This document shows, piece after piece, positions 38,794 to 48,006 of a DNA stretch of 64,000 nt. The stretch is from NCBI GenBank assembly GCA_035604615.1, contig DATNID010000043.1:1-64000 (forward strand), given 5' to 3'. How positions within the stretch are numbered: the first letter of the stretch is position 1; every line of letters begins with the position of its first letter. The position numbers and the translations under genes were made by a program. The notes beneath the pieces were generated by a model. The model saw only the letters and a list, made by a program, of their open reading frames with translations, was not told the DNA's origin and made no database searches. Source of the stretch: DATJLY01 sp035604615 (GTDB lineage Bacteria; Pseudomonadota; Alphaproteobacteria; ATCC43930; CGMCC-115725).

Positions 38794-39828
38794 ATGCCAT
38801 CGCCTGACCGCCGCCAGTTTCTCGCCTCCCTCCTCGCGCTCGGAGCAAGCAGCATGGCCACCACCGCAGAGGCGCAAGCGCCGAAACCCCGTCATCGCGT
38901 CGACGTGCATCATCACTACTTCCCGCCGGCGATGCTCGCGGCGCAGGCCGATGCGCGCGCCGAGGGGCTCATTCCCGACGTGCGCGCCTGGACGCCTGCG
39001 CGCAGCCTCGCTTCGATGGACGAGGGCGGCATCGCCACGGCGATCGTCTCGACCTCGTCGGGTGCCGAGCTGAGGAAATCGCTCGACGCCGCGGGCATGC
39101 GCAAGCTCGCGCGCACCTGCAACGAGTACGCGGCAGGCATGGCGACCGACCACAAGGGCCGCTATGGCTTCTTCACCTTCCTGCCGCTGCCCGATGTCGA
39201 GGGCGCGCTCAAGGAGATCGAATTCGCCTTCGATCAGTTGAAGGCGGACGGCGTCGGGCTGATGACGAGCTATGACGACAAGTGGCCGGGCGACGCCGCC
39301 TTCGTGCCGGTGCTCGAGGAGCTGAACCGGCGTAAGGCCAAGGTCTTCGTCCACCCGCTGGCGCCCTATTGCTGCCTCAACCTGGTCCCGAAGGTCGGCA
39401 ACGCGATCATCGAGTACCCCTACGATTCCGGGCGCGCGATCCTGAGCCTCCTGTTCAACGGCCGGTTCGCCGCCTTCCGCGACATCACCTGGATCTTCTG
39501 CCACGCCGGCGGCCCGATCCCGATGCTGGCGGGAAGGATCGAGAATTCGGCACGCGCGTCCAAGGACCGCGACCAGTTCGCGCCCAAGGGCCTCGCCTAC
39601 GAGTTCCAGCGGTTGCATTACGAGACCGCGAATTCGGCCTATGCGCCGACCATGGCGGCGCTGCTGAAGTTCGTGCCGGCCTCGCAGATTCTGTTCGGCA
39701 CCGACTATCCCTATATCTCGGTGGTCGACAATGTCGAGCGCCTCGGCAAGCTCGGCATAGCGGCGGCGGAACTCGCGGCGATCGAGCGCGGCAACGGCGC
39801 GAAGCTGTTCCCGCGGGCGCACGCGTGA
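38794..39828 (+). CDS. Amidohydrolase_2 (ACMSD-like) family protein with Tat-type signal
   Basis: This 344-residue TIM-barrel metal-dependent hydrolase/decarboxylase has the first metal motif RVDVHHHYFPPAM, the region KVFVHPLAPYC with the next His, FCHAGGPIPMLAGR and the catalytic Asp in FGTDYPYI. The fold includes ACMSD and benzoate/salicylate-type decarboxylases. Residues 5-28 (DRRQFLASLLALG plus Ala-rich stretch) look like a twin-arginine signal, so a periplasmic location is likely. It is 13 bp before fdhA, a tight coupling. An in-frame GTG at 38785 overlaps brnA. Confidence 0.8.
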   Translation: MPSPDRRQFLASLLALGASSMATTAEAQAPKPRHRVDVHHHYFPPAMLAAQADARAEGLIPDVRAWTPARSLASMDEGGIATAIVSTSSGAELRKSLDAAGMRKLARTCNEYAAGMATDHKGRYGFFTFLPLPDVEGALKEIEFAFDQLKADGVGLMTSYDDKWPGDAAFVPVLEELNRRKAKVFVHPLAPYCCLNLVPKVGNAIIEYPYDSGRAILSLLFNGRFAAFRDITWIFCHAGGPIPMLAGRIENSARASKDRDQFAPKGLAYEFQRLHYETANSAYAPTMAALLKFVPASQILFGTDYPYISVVDNVERLGKLGIAAAELAAIERGNGAKLFPRAHA

Positions 39829-39841
39829 CAAGGAGACCGGC

Positions 39842-42619
39842 ATGAGCGACGGCGCTTTGATCCGCTTCACCCTCGACGGCGTCGAGGTCGAGGCGGCGCC
39901 GGACGAGACCATCTGGCAGGTGGCGCACCGGCGCGGCATCGAGATTCCGCATCTGTGCTGGCATCCGGCGCCCGGCTATCGCGCCGACGGCAATTGCCGC
40001 GCCTGCATGGTCGAGATCGCGGGCGAGCGCGTGCTCGCCGCCTCGTGCATCCGCAAGCCCGCCGCCGGCATGAAGGTCGAGACCGCGAGCGAGCGGGCGC
40101 GCTTCTCGCGCAAATCCGTGTTCGAGCTCCTGCTCGCCGACCAGCCCGCGCGCGCCAGCGCGCATGACCCCTCCTCGCGCTTCTGGCGCTGGGCCGACAA
40201 GGTCGGCATCGAGGGAAGCCGCTTCGCGCTGCGCGCCCACGAACCCGCCCCCGACCGCAGCCATCCCGCCATGGCGGTCCATCTCGATTCCTGCATCGAG
40301 TGCACCTTGTGCGTGCGCGCCTGCCGCGAGGTGCAGGGCAACGACGTCATCGGCATGGCGCGGCGCGGACATGATGAGAAGATCGTCTTCGACTTCGACG
40401 ATCCGATGGGCGCGAGCACCTGCGTTGGCTGCGGCGAATGCGTCCAGGCCTGCCCCACCGGCGCGCTCATGCCCGAAGCGGTGTTGAACGAGGCCGGTGC
40501 CTTCGCGCGCACGCCCGACCGCTCGGTCGACAGCGTCTGCCCCTATTGCGGCGTCGGCTGCCAGCTCGTCTATCGCATCAAGGACGACAAGCTCCTCTAT
40601 GTCGACGGCAAGGCCGGGCCGGCCAATCTCAACCGGCTGTGCGTCAAGGGCCGGTTCGGCTTCGACTATGTCCATCATCCGGACCGGCTCACCGTGCCGA
40701 TGGTGCGCAAGGACGGCGTGCCGAAGAGCACCGGTGACGAGATCGACCCCGCCAATCCCTGGACCCATTTCCGCGCGGCTTCGTGGGACGAGGCGCTCGA
40801 CCGCGCGGCGCAAGGGCTGAAGCGCATCCGCGACGCCCATGGCGGCAAGGCGCTCGCCGGCTTCGGCTCGGCCAAGGGCTCGAACGAGGAGGCGTGGCTG
40901 GTGCAGAAGCTGGTGCGTGCCGGATTCGGCACCAACAATGTCGATCACTGCACGCGGCTGTGCCATGCCTCGTCGGTGGCGGCGCTGATGGAGGGGATCG
41001 GCTCGGCCGCGGTGACGGCGCCCTTCACGGCGGCCGAGGACGCCGAGGTCATCATCGTCATCGGCGCCAACCCGACCGAGAACCATCCGGTCGCCGCGAC
41101 CTTCTTCAAGAACGCGGCCAAGCGCGGCCAGACCTTGATCGTGATGGACCCGCGCGGCCAGGCGCTGGCGCGGCACGCCACCCACATGCTGCAGTTCAAC
41201 CCGGGCCGCGACGTAAGCCTGCTGTCGGCGCTGCTCAACGTCATCGTCACTGAGGGACTGATCGACCGCCAGTATGTCGCGGCGCATACCGAGGATTTCG
41301 CCAAGCTCGCCGACAGCGTCAAGGACCGCACGCCCGAACGCATGGCCGAGATCTGCGGCATCGACGCCGAGACCCTGCGCAAGGTCGCGCGGCTTTATGC
41401 CCGCGCGCGGGCGTCGATCATTTTCTGGGGCATGGGCATCTCGCAGCACATCCACGGCACCGACAACGCGCGCTGCCTCATCGCGCTGGCGCTGGTGACG
41501 GGACAGGTCGGCCGGCCCGGCACCGGGCTTCATCCGCTGCGCGGCCAGAACAACGTCCAGGGCGCCTCCGACGCCGGCCTCATCCCGATGTTCTACGCCG
41601 ACTATCAGCCGGTCGAGAAGGACGAGGTGCGGCAGTTCTACGAGACGCTGTGGGGCACGACGCTCGACCGCAAGCGCGGCCTCACCGTGGTCGAGATCAT
41701 GAACGCGGTCCATGACGGCGTCATCCGCGGCATGTATATCATGGGCGAGAACCCGGCCATGTCGGACCCCGACGTGCAGCACGCGCGCGAAGCGCTCGCC
41801 AAGCTCGAGCATCTCGTGGTGCAGGACATCTTCCTGACCGAGACCGCGCGCTATGCCGACGTGATCCTGCCGGCCTCGGCCTGGCCCGAGAAGACCGGCA
41901 CCGTCACCAACACCAACCGCCAGGTCCAGCTCGGACGGCGCGCGCTGCCGATGCCGGGCGACGCGCGCGAGGATTGGTGGATCGTGCAGGAGCTGGCGCG
42001 GCGCGTCGGGCTCGACTGGCGCTACACCCACCCCAAGGACGTGTTCGCCGAAATGAAGCTGGCGATGCCGTCGCTCGACAACATCACCTGGGAGCGGCTG
42101 GAGCGCGAAAGCTCGGTCACGTACCCGTGCGACGGCGAGACCCAGCCCGGCCACGACATCGTGTTCGCCGACGGATTTCCGACCGCCAGCGGCCGCGGCC
42201 GCCTGGTCCCCGTCGAGATCGTCCCGCCCGGCGAGGAGCCCGACGCGCAATACCCGATGGTGCTCACCACCGGGCGCCAGCTCGAGCATTGGCACACCGG
42301 CGCCATGACGCGGCGCTCCAGCGTGCTCGACGAGCTCGAGCCCGAGGCGGTGGCGAGCCTGGCGCCGGCCGATCTGCGCCGCATGGGGCTCGCGCCCGGC
42401 GCCATGATCCGGGTCGCGACGCGCCGCGGCGCCATCGAATTGAAGGCGCGCGCCGACGGCGGCGTGCCGCCCGGCATGGTGTTCATCCCGTTCTGCTTTG
42501 CCGAGGCGGCGGCCAACATCCTGACCAACCCGCAACTCGACCCGTTCGGCAAGATCCCCGAGTTCAAGTTCTGCGCCGCGCGGATCGAGCCGGTTACGGC
42601 GGTGCGCGCGGCCGAGTAG
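39842..42619 (+). CDS. Formate dehydrogenase, catalytic alpha subunit (NuoG-like N-terminus)
   Basis: This 925-residue molybdopterin enzyme oxidises formate to CO2. N-terminal [2Fe-2S] domain: HLCWHP...GNCRACMVE...CIRKP. Two [4Fe-4S] sites: CIECTLCVRAC and CVGCGECVQAC. The Mo-domain cluster is CPYCGVGC near 232, and active-site Cys374 is followed by His (RLCHASS), so it is the cysteine and not the selenocysteine type. A later GRQLEHWHTGAMTRRS belongs to the cofactor-binding C-terminal domain. It partners with the NuoEF-fused subunit at 36387. Maturation gene fdhD and a small FdsD subunit are not in the window. Confidence 0.92.
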   Translation: MSDGALIRFTLDGVEVEAAPDETIWQVAHRRGIEIPHLCWHPAPGYRADGNCRACMVEIAGERVLAASCIRKPAAGMKVETASERARFSRKSVFELLLADQPARASAHDPSSRFWRWADKVGIEGSRFALRAHEPAPDRSHPAMAVHLDSCIECTLCVRACREVQGNDVIGMARRGHDEKIVFDFDDPMGASTCVGCGECVQACPTGALMPEAVLNEAGAFARTPDRSVDSVCPYCGVGCQLVYRIKDDKLLYVDGKAGPANLNRLCVKGRFGFDYVHHPDRLTVPMVRKDGVPKSTGDEIDPANPWTHFRAASWDEALDRAAQGLKRIRDAHGGKALAGFGSAKGSNEEAWLVQKLVRAGFGTNNVDHCTRLCHASSVAALMEGIGSAAVTAPFTAAEDAEVIIVIGANPTENHPVAATFFKNAAKRGQTLIVMDPRGQALARHATHMLQFNPGRDVSLLSALLNVIVTEGLIDRQYVAAHTEDFAKLADSVKDRTPERMAEICGIDAETLRKVARLYARARASIIFWGMGISQHIHGTDNARCLIALALVTGQVGRPGTGLHPLRGQNNVQGASDAGLIPMFYADYQPVEKDEVRQFYETLWGTTLDRKRGLTVVEIMNAVHDGVIRGMYIMGENPAMSDPDVQHAREALAKLEHLVVQDIFLTETARYADVILPASAWPEKTGTVTNTNRQVQLGRRALPMPGDAREDWWIVQELARRVGLDWRYTHPKDVFAEMKLAMPSLDNITWERLERESSVTYPCDGETQPGHDIVFADGFPTASGRGRLVPVEIVPPGEEPDAQYPMVLTTGRQLEHWHTGAMTRRSSVLDELEPEAVASLAPADLRRMGLAPGAMIRVATRRGAIELKARADGGVPPGMVFIPFCFAEAAANILTNPQLDPFGKIPEFKFCAARIEPVTAVRAAE

Positions 42620-42634
42620 GGCTCGCCCCGAAGT

Positions 42635-43936
42635 TCAGCCGGCGCCCGCCAATTGCGCCTGCTGGCTCGCCCCGGTCATGTAGCGGGCGCGCAGCGGCTT
42701 GAGCACGCCGAGCGCGAGCGCCACGACGACGAAATTCATCACCGCGGTCACTACGAACACCGCGTGCCAGCCACCGGTCTCCGCCTTGATGATGTTGGCC
42801 AGCGGCACGAGAAAGGCCGACGCGCCCTTGGCCGTGTAGAGGAAGCAAAGATTGGCGGTGGCGAATTTCGGGCCGAACGTGTCCGTGCAGGTCGACGGGA
42901 ACAGGCTGAAAATCTCGCCCCAGGTGAGGAAGATCAGGCCGGCGAAAACCACGAACGCCCAGGGCGACGTCCCCACCGAGCCGAGCAGCCAATAGCTGAT
43001 CCCGCCCACCATGAAGGCGATCGCCATCGTGTTCTCGCGGCCGATCATGTCGGACACCCAGCCGAACAGCGGCCGCGCCGCGCCGTTCATCACATTATCC
43101 ACCAGCAACGCCACGGTGAGGGTCGTGGCGCCGAGCAGCAACGGCGTGCTGGAGAGATTGTAGTCCTTCGCCACCAGCGCGATCTGCGCCGTCGCCATGA
43201 GGCCGCTCGCCGAGACCAGGATGAACATGACATAGAGCAGCCAGAACACCGGCGTCGTCAGCATCTGCCCGGGCGTGTTGCTGCGCTTCGACTGGATGAC
43301 CTTGACCGCCACGAAACTCGGGGTCTCGCTCACGAACGGCGCGCGCATGAGCCATGCGGCCACGAAGACGAGCGCGCCCTGTGCAAGGCCGAACCAGAGG
43401 AACGCCGCCTGATACCCGACGTTGGCGATGACGATGCTGATCGGGATGACGGTCAGCGCCGCGCCGGCGCCGAATCCCGCCGCGGTGAGCCCCACCGCAA
43501 GCCCGCGCCGGTCCGGGAACCACTTGACCGAGTTACCGACGCAGGTCGCATAGACCGCGCCGGCGCCGATGCCCGCCAGCGAAGAGCCGACATAGAGCGC
43601 GGTCAGCGATTCGGCCTGCGCATTGATGACCCACGCGATGGCGATCATCACCCCGCCGAACGCCACCATGAGCTTCGGTCCCCGCCGCGGTCCGAGAGCG
43701 TCGACGATCCAGCCCTCGAGCGGCGTGAGCCAGGTCTCGAGCGCGACGAACAGGCTGAAGGCGAACTGGATGTCCACCAGCGACCAGCCGTGCGCCTTGT
43801 TCATCGGGCTGACGAACAGCGTCCAGCCGTATTGCAGGTTCGCAATGAGCACCATGCACATGACGGCCACGACGAGCTGCTGCCATCGGTTCGTCGGTAC
43901 GGTGGCCGTCCTCCCGGCAGTCGGGTTCGTGTTCAC
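42635..43936 (-). CDS. Oxalate/formate-type MFS antiporter
   Basis: This 433-residue, 12-TM major facilitator protein has an N-terminus (NRWQQLVVAVMCMVLIANLQ then YGWTLFVSPMN) that is the hallmark of the alphaproteobacterial oxalate/formate antiporter (OxlT-like) family. Other family features are LEGWIVDALGPRRGPK and PLFGWVSDMIGRENTM. It would exchange external oxalate for internal formate or import a related acid. The GTG at 43936 is chosen because GAGGAAA lies 3-9 bases upstream; an ATG at 44017 would add 27 polar residues. It is convergent with fdhA (15 bp apart). The AT-rich 43,990-44,100 region probably holds its promoter. Confidence 0.83.
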   Translation of the reverse strand: MNTNPTAGRTATVPTNRWQQLVVAVMCMVLIANLQYGWTLFVSPMNKAHGWSLVDIQFAFSLFVALETWLTPLEGWIVDALGPRRGPKLMVAFGGVMIAIAWVINAQAESLTALYVGSSLAGIGAGAVYATCVGNSVKWFPDRRGLAVGLTAAGFGAGAALTVIPISIVIANVGYQAAFLWFGLAQGALVFVAAWLMRAPFVSETPSFVAVKVIQSKRSNTPGQMLTTPVFWLLYVMFILVSASGLMATAQIALVAKDYNLSSTPLLLGATTLTVALLVDNVMNGAARPLFGWVSDMIGRENTMAIAFMVGGISYWLLGSVGTSPWAFVVFAGLIFLTWGEIFSLFPSTCTDTFGPKFATANLCFLYTAKGASAFLVPLANIIKAETGGWHAVFVVTAVMNFVVVALALGVLKPLRARYMTGASQQAQLAGAG

Positions 43937-44123
43937 GGGTTTCCTCGCCTCGTTGTCTGTCGCGAAGCTATTGGCCCTGCCTTCTTCGGAGGCATGGGCA
44001 TGCTTCTTTCGAGGCATCCTAGGAAAACCGTATCATTCCGCAATAGTTTCTAACGAAAATTACATTAAACGCCTGTCATGGTTAATTAATTTGTGCATTG
44101 CAGCAGAACCGCCGGGCCTGCCT

Positions 44124-45485
44124 TCAGCGCGCGGCGCCGAGGGTCGCGTCGATCCAGCGCGCCACCGCGACGGCGCCGGCGTCCTTCTGCGCGAAGCCCA
44201 GCACCTGGAAGCCGAGCGGCAGCCCGTCTTCCTCGAGCTGCGGCAAACCGATGGCCGGGACCCCCAGGATCGAGCCTGGCGCGACGAAGATCGGATTGCC
44301 GGTCGAGCCCAGCCCGATCGGCGCCGCCCCGGGCGCGCATAGCGTGATGCAGGCGTCGCACGCGGCCGCCAACTTGGCGTAAGCGGCGCGGATGCGCTCG
44401 CGCTCGGCCAGCAGGCGCTGATAGTCCTCGAGGCTCATCGCCTCGGCCGCAGCGAGACGCTCCTTCATCGCCTGGCTCAGGCCGGACCGGTCGCGATAGA
44501 CATTGGCGGGCCAGCGCCCTTCCCAATTGTTGATCGCGCGCGTCACCGGCATGGCCTGGGCGAGCGCGGTCTCCGCCTCCGCGATGTCGGCGCGGTCGCG
44601 GCGCGACACGATCTCGACACCCGCCGCCTTGAGCCGTCCCGCCGCTGCCTCGAGCGCGCCCTTGGCCGCCGCCGACGCCTCCGCCCAGCCGGCGGTCTCG
44701 AGGAGAGCGAGCCGCGCCGGCTTTCGCGCGGCGGGCACTTCGCGCGGGCCGGACAGGCCGGGATAGCCGGGATCGCCGCCGGCGCGGGCCGAAATTTCGC
44801 GCAGGGTGAGCCAGGCGTCTTCGAGGGTCGCCGCGAGCGCGCCGTCGCAGCTCTGCGACAGCCCGTCATAGCTGCCGCCGCGATTGATGGCGCCGACGCT
44901 GGGCTTGAAGCCGATCACGCCGCAAAAGCTCGCCGGCCGCACGATCGACCCCACGACTTGCGTGCCAAGTCCCACGGGCAGCATGCCGACCGCGACCGAC
45001 GCGGCCGAGCCCGACGACGAGCCGCCCGGCGTGCGCGCGAGGTCCCAGGGATTGCGCGTGCCGCGCGGCTCGCTGGCGGCGAACTCGGTGGTGACGGTCT
45101 TGCCGACCACCACCGCGCCCGCCTCGCGCAAGGCCGCGACCGTGGCGGCGTCGCGCCCGGTGCGCCAGCCGGTGAAAATGGGCGAGCCCTGCTCGGTCGG
45201 CATGTCCTCGGTCTCGATGATGTCCTTGATGCCGACCGGCATGCCGTCGATCGGCGAGAGCGCTTTGCCGGCACGCCAGCGCGCGGTGGAGCGGTCGGCG
45301 GCGGCCTTCGCGCCGTCGAGGTTCATCGCGACGAAGGCGCCGATCATCGGCTCAAGCGCGGCGATGGTCTCGAGGCAGCGCTCGAGATATGCGCGCGGCG
45401 TGTCGCGCCCGGCGGCGAAATCCGCGGTCGCGGTGTAGAACGGGCGGCGCGTCGGATGCGGCGTGGCCGGGTTGCGTGGGGGCAT
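44124..45485 (-). CDS. Amidase (amidase-signature family)
   Basis: This 453-residue hydrolase has the Ser-cisSer-Lys triad: Lys87 in PVGIKDIIE, Ser156 in TPGGSSSGSAA and nucleophile Ser180 in GTQVVGSIVRPASFCG. The spacing of 24 residues between the two serines is that of the family. Members cleave amides, hydrazides or biuret-like compounds. The sequence between the triad and C-terminus is variable and does not reveal the substrate. It lies next to the carrier gene with an AT-rich gap but is transcribed in the same minus direction. Confidence 0.88.
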   Translation of the reverse strand: MPPRNPATPHPTRRPFYTATADFAAGRDTPRAYLERCLETIAALEPMIGAFVAMNLDGAKAAADRSTARWRAGKALSPIDGMPVGIKDIIETEDMPTEQGSPIFTGWRTGRDAATVAALREAGAVVVGKTVTTEFAASEPRGTRNPWDLARTPGGSSSGSAASVAVGMLPVGLGTQVVGSIVRPASFCGVIGFKPSVGAINRGGSYDGLSQSCDGALAATLEDAWLTLREISARAGGDPGYPGLSGPREVPAARKPARLALLETAGWAEASAAAKGALEAAAGRLKAAGVEIVSRRDRADIAEAETALAQAMPVTRAINNWEGRWPANVYRDRSGLSQAMKERLAAAEAMSLEDYQRLLAERERIRAAYAKLAAACDACITLCAPGAAPIGLGSTGNPIFVAPGSILGVPAIGLPQLEEDGLPLGFQVLGFAQKDAGAVAVARWIDATLGAAR

Positions 45486-45506
45486 GGTGTTCCTCCGGGC
45501 GAATTT

Positions 45507-46496
45507 CTAATCGACGGTCTCATCGGCGAGCAGCAGAAGACGCGGCGGCACGGTGATGCCGAGCGCCTTCGCGGTCTTGAGATTGATCACGAAAGTGAAC
45601 TTACTCGCCTGCTCGATGGGGAGGTCGCCGGGCTTGGCGCCAGCGAGGATCTTCGCAGCGTAGCCGCCGGCAAGGCGCCAGCATTCCACGAGATCGCTCG
45701 AATAGGACATAAGGAGCCCCGCGCGGGCCTGTTCCACCAACAGTCCGATGGTGGGTTTTCCCGCATGGGCCGCGAGTTCCGCCACTTTGACGCGGTTGGT
45801 CATCAGCAAGGGTGCGCCTACGACATAAAACGCGCCGGCCCCTGCACGAACCCCGGACGCGAAAGCAGCATCTACATCATCGAGCGTTCGCACGAGAAAC
45901 GGCAGCACATCAACGCCAAGGCGAGCGCCCGCACCTTTCGCGCCGTTTAGCGCCGCAGTGGTTAGAGGGATGTCCGCGACACCGATCACTCCGAGCCGTG
46001 CGAGGGCGGGCACGACTTCTTTCAAAAGGCCAATCCGCTTTCCGGTGATGGCTTCCTCGCCGCCGCCGGCGTTCAAGGTCAGTCCGGTGACTGTCCCGCC
46101 CGGTCGCGCATAGCTTTCGGCCAGGCCTAGCGCTACTGGATCGGCGGTCATGCCTGCCGTGATGGTCGAGACGGTTGGGGCAGCGCGATGCACCGCAAGG
46201 ACGGCGTCGTCGCTTCCCGTCAGGATCACGCGTGGCTTGAGCGCGGCAAGTTCTGCCGCAAGCGGCGCAAGGCGGCCGAGATCACCGGTCGCATAGCGCA
46301 TCGCGAATGCGAAGTTCGTCCCCTCGACGTAACCTCCGTCCTTCAAGCCACTGCGAAGGGCAGCGTCAAAGTCGACTTCGGTTTCCGGTCGGCCGGGCCA
46401 TAGCACCGCAACGAGCGGCGAACCTAGTGCCGGCTGCGCGAATGACCGGAGCGGCCAGCCCAGCGCGGCGGCGGCGATGAGATCGCGGCGCCTCAA
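45507..46496 (-). CDS. ABC transporter substrate-binding protein, ABC_sub_bind (TrpX-like) family
   Basis: This 329-residue protein has a Tat-type start LRRRDLIAAAALGWPLRSFAQ, then the ABC_sub_bind fold ending NLKTAKALGITVPPRLLLLADE, matching the gene at 9938-10972. The TTG at 46496 overlaps the stop of the nfeD gene (TTGA), which fits translational coupling and puts the signal at the very N-terminus. The ligand is unknown. No transporter permease accompanies it; the association with an SPFH/NfeD pair is unusual. Confidence 0.78.
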   Translation of the reverse strand: MRRRDLIAAAALGWPLRSFAQPALGSPLVAVLWPGRPETEVDFDAALRSGLKDGGYVEGTNFAFAMRYATGDLGRLAPLAAELAALKPRVILTGSDDAVLAVHRAAPTVSTITAGMTADPVALGLAESYARPGGTVTGLTLNAGGGEEAITGKRIGLLKEVVPALARLGVIGVADIPLTTAALNGAKGAGARLGVDVLPFLVRTLDDVDAAFASGVRAGAGAFYVVGAPLLMTNRVKVAELAAHAGKPTIGLLVEQARAGLLMSYSSDLVECWRLAGGYAAKILAGAKPGDLPIEQASKFTFVINLKTAKALGITVPPRLLLLADETVD

Positions 46497-46918
46497 AGCG
46501 CCTCGACCACCGCGGTGGTGCCGCGGGTGTCCTTGACCACGACGGGCGCGCCCGCGGGCAGGTCCGGTCCCTCGGCCAGCCACACCGTGTCGCCGAGGCG
46601 GATCTTGCCGTGGCCGTTGGCAAGCGCCTCCATCACCACGCCGCGCTCGCCGATGATGTGCTGGCCGCGCTCGTTCATCGCAGCCATGCCGGTGCGGGGA
46701 TGTAGCAAGTGCCGGTAGACGTAGTACCCGGCGACGCAGCTCACCAGCGACGCCGCCGCGAACACGATGAGCTGCGCCTCGAACGACAGCGCGAAGACGA
46801 ATCCGGCGATCGCGGTGACCGCCGCGCCCAGCGCGATCCAGATGAGATAGAAGCCGGGCGCGTGGAGTTCGGCCAGCGCGACGACGGCCGCGGCGACGGC
46901 CCAGAGCCAGGGACTCAT
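46493..46918 (-). CDS. NfeD-family membrane protein
   Basis: This 141-residue protein has three N-terminal hydrophobic segments (about 4-72) followed by the OB-fold NfeD domain (ERGVVMEALANGHGKIRLGDTVW and VVVKDTRGTTAVVEAL). Short NfeD proteins pair with SPFH/stomatin proteins and help organise membrane microdomains. Here its start overlaps the stop of the slipin gene by 3 bp and its stop overlaps the start of a solute-binding protein gene. Confidence 0.9.
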   Translation of the reverse strand: MSPWLWAVAAAVVALAELHAPGFYLIWIALGAAVTAIAGFVFALSFEAQLIVFAAASLVSCVAGYYVYRHLLHPRTGMAAMNERGQHIIGERGVVMEALANGHGKIRLGDTVWLAEGPDLPAGAPVVVKDTRGTTAVVEAL

Positions 46919-47865
46919 GGCCGCCCCGCCCCGCCCGCGTGACCGGCGCTCGGACCGAGGACGCCGCTCTTCGCCAGCTCGCTAATGCCGGCGATGCTGC
47001 CGACCAGGCCGCCCACCTCCATCGGCATCAGCACCAGGCGCGTGTTCTCGCCGCGCCCGATCTGGGTCAGCGCCTCGACATATTTCTGCGCCACGAAATA
47101 GTTGAGCGCCTGCACGTTGCCCTCGGTGACGGCCTTGGAGACGAAGGCGGTGGCGGCGGCCTCGGCCTGGGCCAGGCGCTCGCGCGCCTCGGCGTCGCGG
47201 TTGGCCGCGACCAGGCGGCCCTCGGCGGCGAGGATTTGCGATTGCTTCTCGCCCTCGGCCTTGAGCACCGCCGCCTGCTTCACGCCCTCGGCCTGGAGGA
47301 TGGCGGCGCGCTTCTCGCGCTCGGCCTGGAGCTGGCGCGCCATCGACGAGACCACGTCCTCGGGCGGGCGCACGTCCTTCAATTCGACGCGCGTGACCTT
47401 GGTGCCCCACGGCTCGGAGGCGGCGTCGAGCACGTGCAGCAGCCGGTCGTTGATCTCGTCGCGCTTGGACAGGGTCTCGTCGAGATCGAGCGCGCCGATC
47501 GCGGTGCGGATGTTGGTCATGGTGATGTTGGAGATGGCTTGCTCGAGGTTCTGCACCTCGTAGGCGGCCTTGCCCGCGTCCAGCACCTGGTAGAACACGA
47601 TGCCGTCGACCGTGACCGAGGCGTTGTCCTTGGTGATGACGAGCTGGCTCGCGATCGGCAGCACCGTCTCCTGCACATTGACCTTGCGGCCGATCGTGTC
47701 GACATAGGGGATGATCAGGTTGAGGCCGGGGAAGATCGTGGTGCGGTAGCGCCCGAACCGCTCCACCGTCCATTGCTGGCCTTGGGGCACCGTCTTCACC
47801 CCCGCCGCGACCGTCACCAGCGCGAGCAGCGCCAGCACCAAGACGAAGATCAGGAATGCGCTCAT
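46915..47865 (-). CDS. SPFH-domain protein (slipin / QmcA-like)
   Basis: This 316-residue membrane-anchored protein has an N-terminal TM segment (3-24) and an SPFH/PHB domain (VPQGQQWTVERFGRYR to about residue 190). The long helical region is rich in Ala, Glu and Arg (REKRAAILQAEGVKQAAVLKA), and the tail is Gly/Ala-rich. This is the QmcA type that forms large membrane assemblies with NfeD. The ATG follows GGGGGAGG. It is divergent from the siderophore-interacting protein gene (141 bp). Confidence 0.92.
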   Translation of the reverse strand: MSAFLIFVLVLALLALVTVAAGVKTVPQGQQWTVERFGRYRTTIFPGLNLIIPYVDTIGRKVNVQETVLPIASQLVITKDNASVTVDGIVFYQVLDAGKAAYEVQNLEQAISNITMTNIRTAIGALDLDETLSKRDEINDRLLHVLDAASEPWGTKVTRVELKDVRPPEDVVSSMARQLQAEREKRAAILQAEGVKQAAVLKAEGEKQSQILAAEGRLVAANRDAEARERLAQAEAAATAFVSKAVTEGNVQALNYFVAQKYVEALTQIGRGENTRLVLMPMEVGGLVGSIAGISELAKSGVLGPSAGHAGGAGRP

Positions 47866-48006
47866 ACGGAAACCTCCCCCCGGCGACGCGGCGCCGCCGG
47901 CGGGGATGTTAACACCAACGCGGCGGCGCGAAAGGCCACCGATCCGCCTTGAACGCGCGCCGGATCGGAGGCACCATGTCTTGACGAATTCCAAGGAAGG
48001 TCCCGC

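Noticed and set aside
39485..42535. 1016-codon open frame antisense to the formate dehydrogenase alpha gene
   Set aside because: Its translation is Ala/Arg/His/Gly-rich with no domain, while the plus-strand frame has all cofactor motifs. It is a GC-content shadow.
42635..44017. ATG at 44017 as the start of the MFS carrier
   Set aside because: It would add 27 polar residues with no good ribosome-binding site, whereas the GTG at 43936 has GAGGAAA at the right distance and gives the conserved N-terminus.
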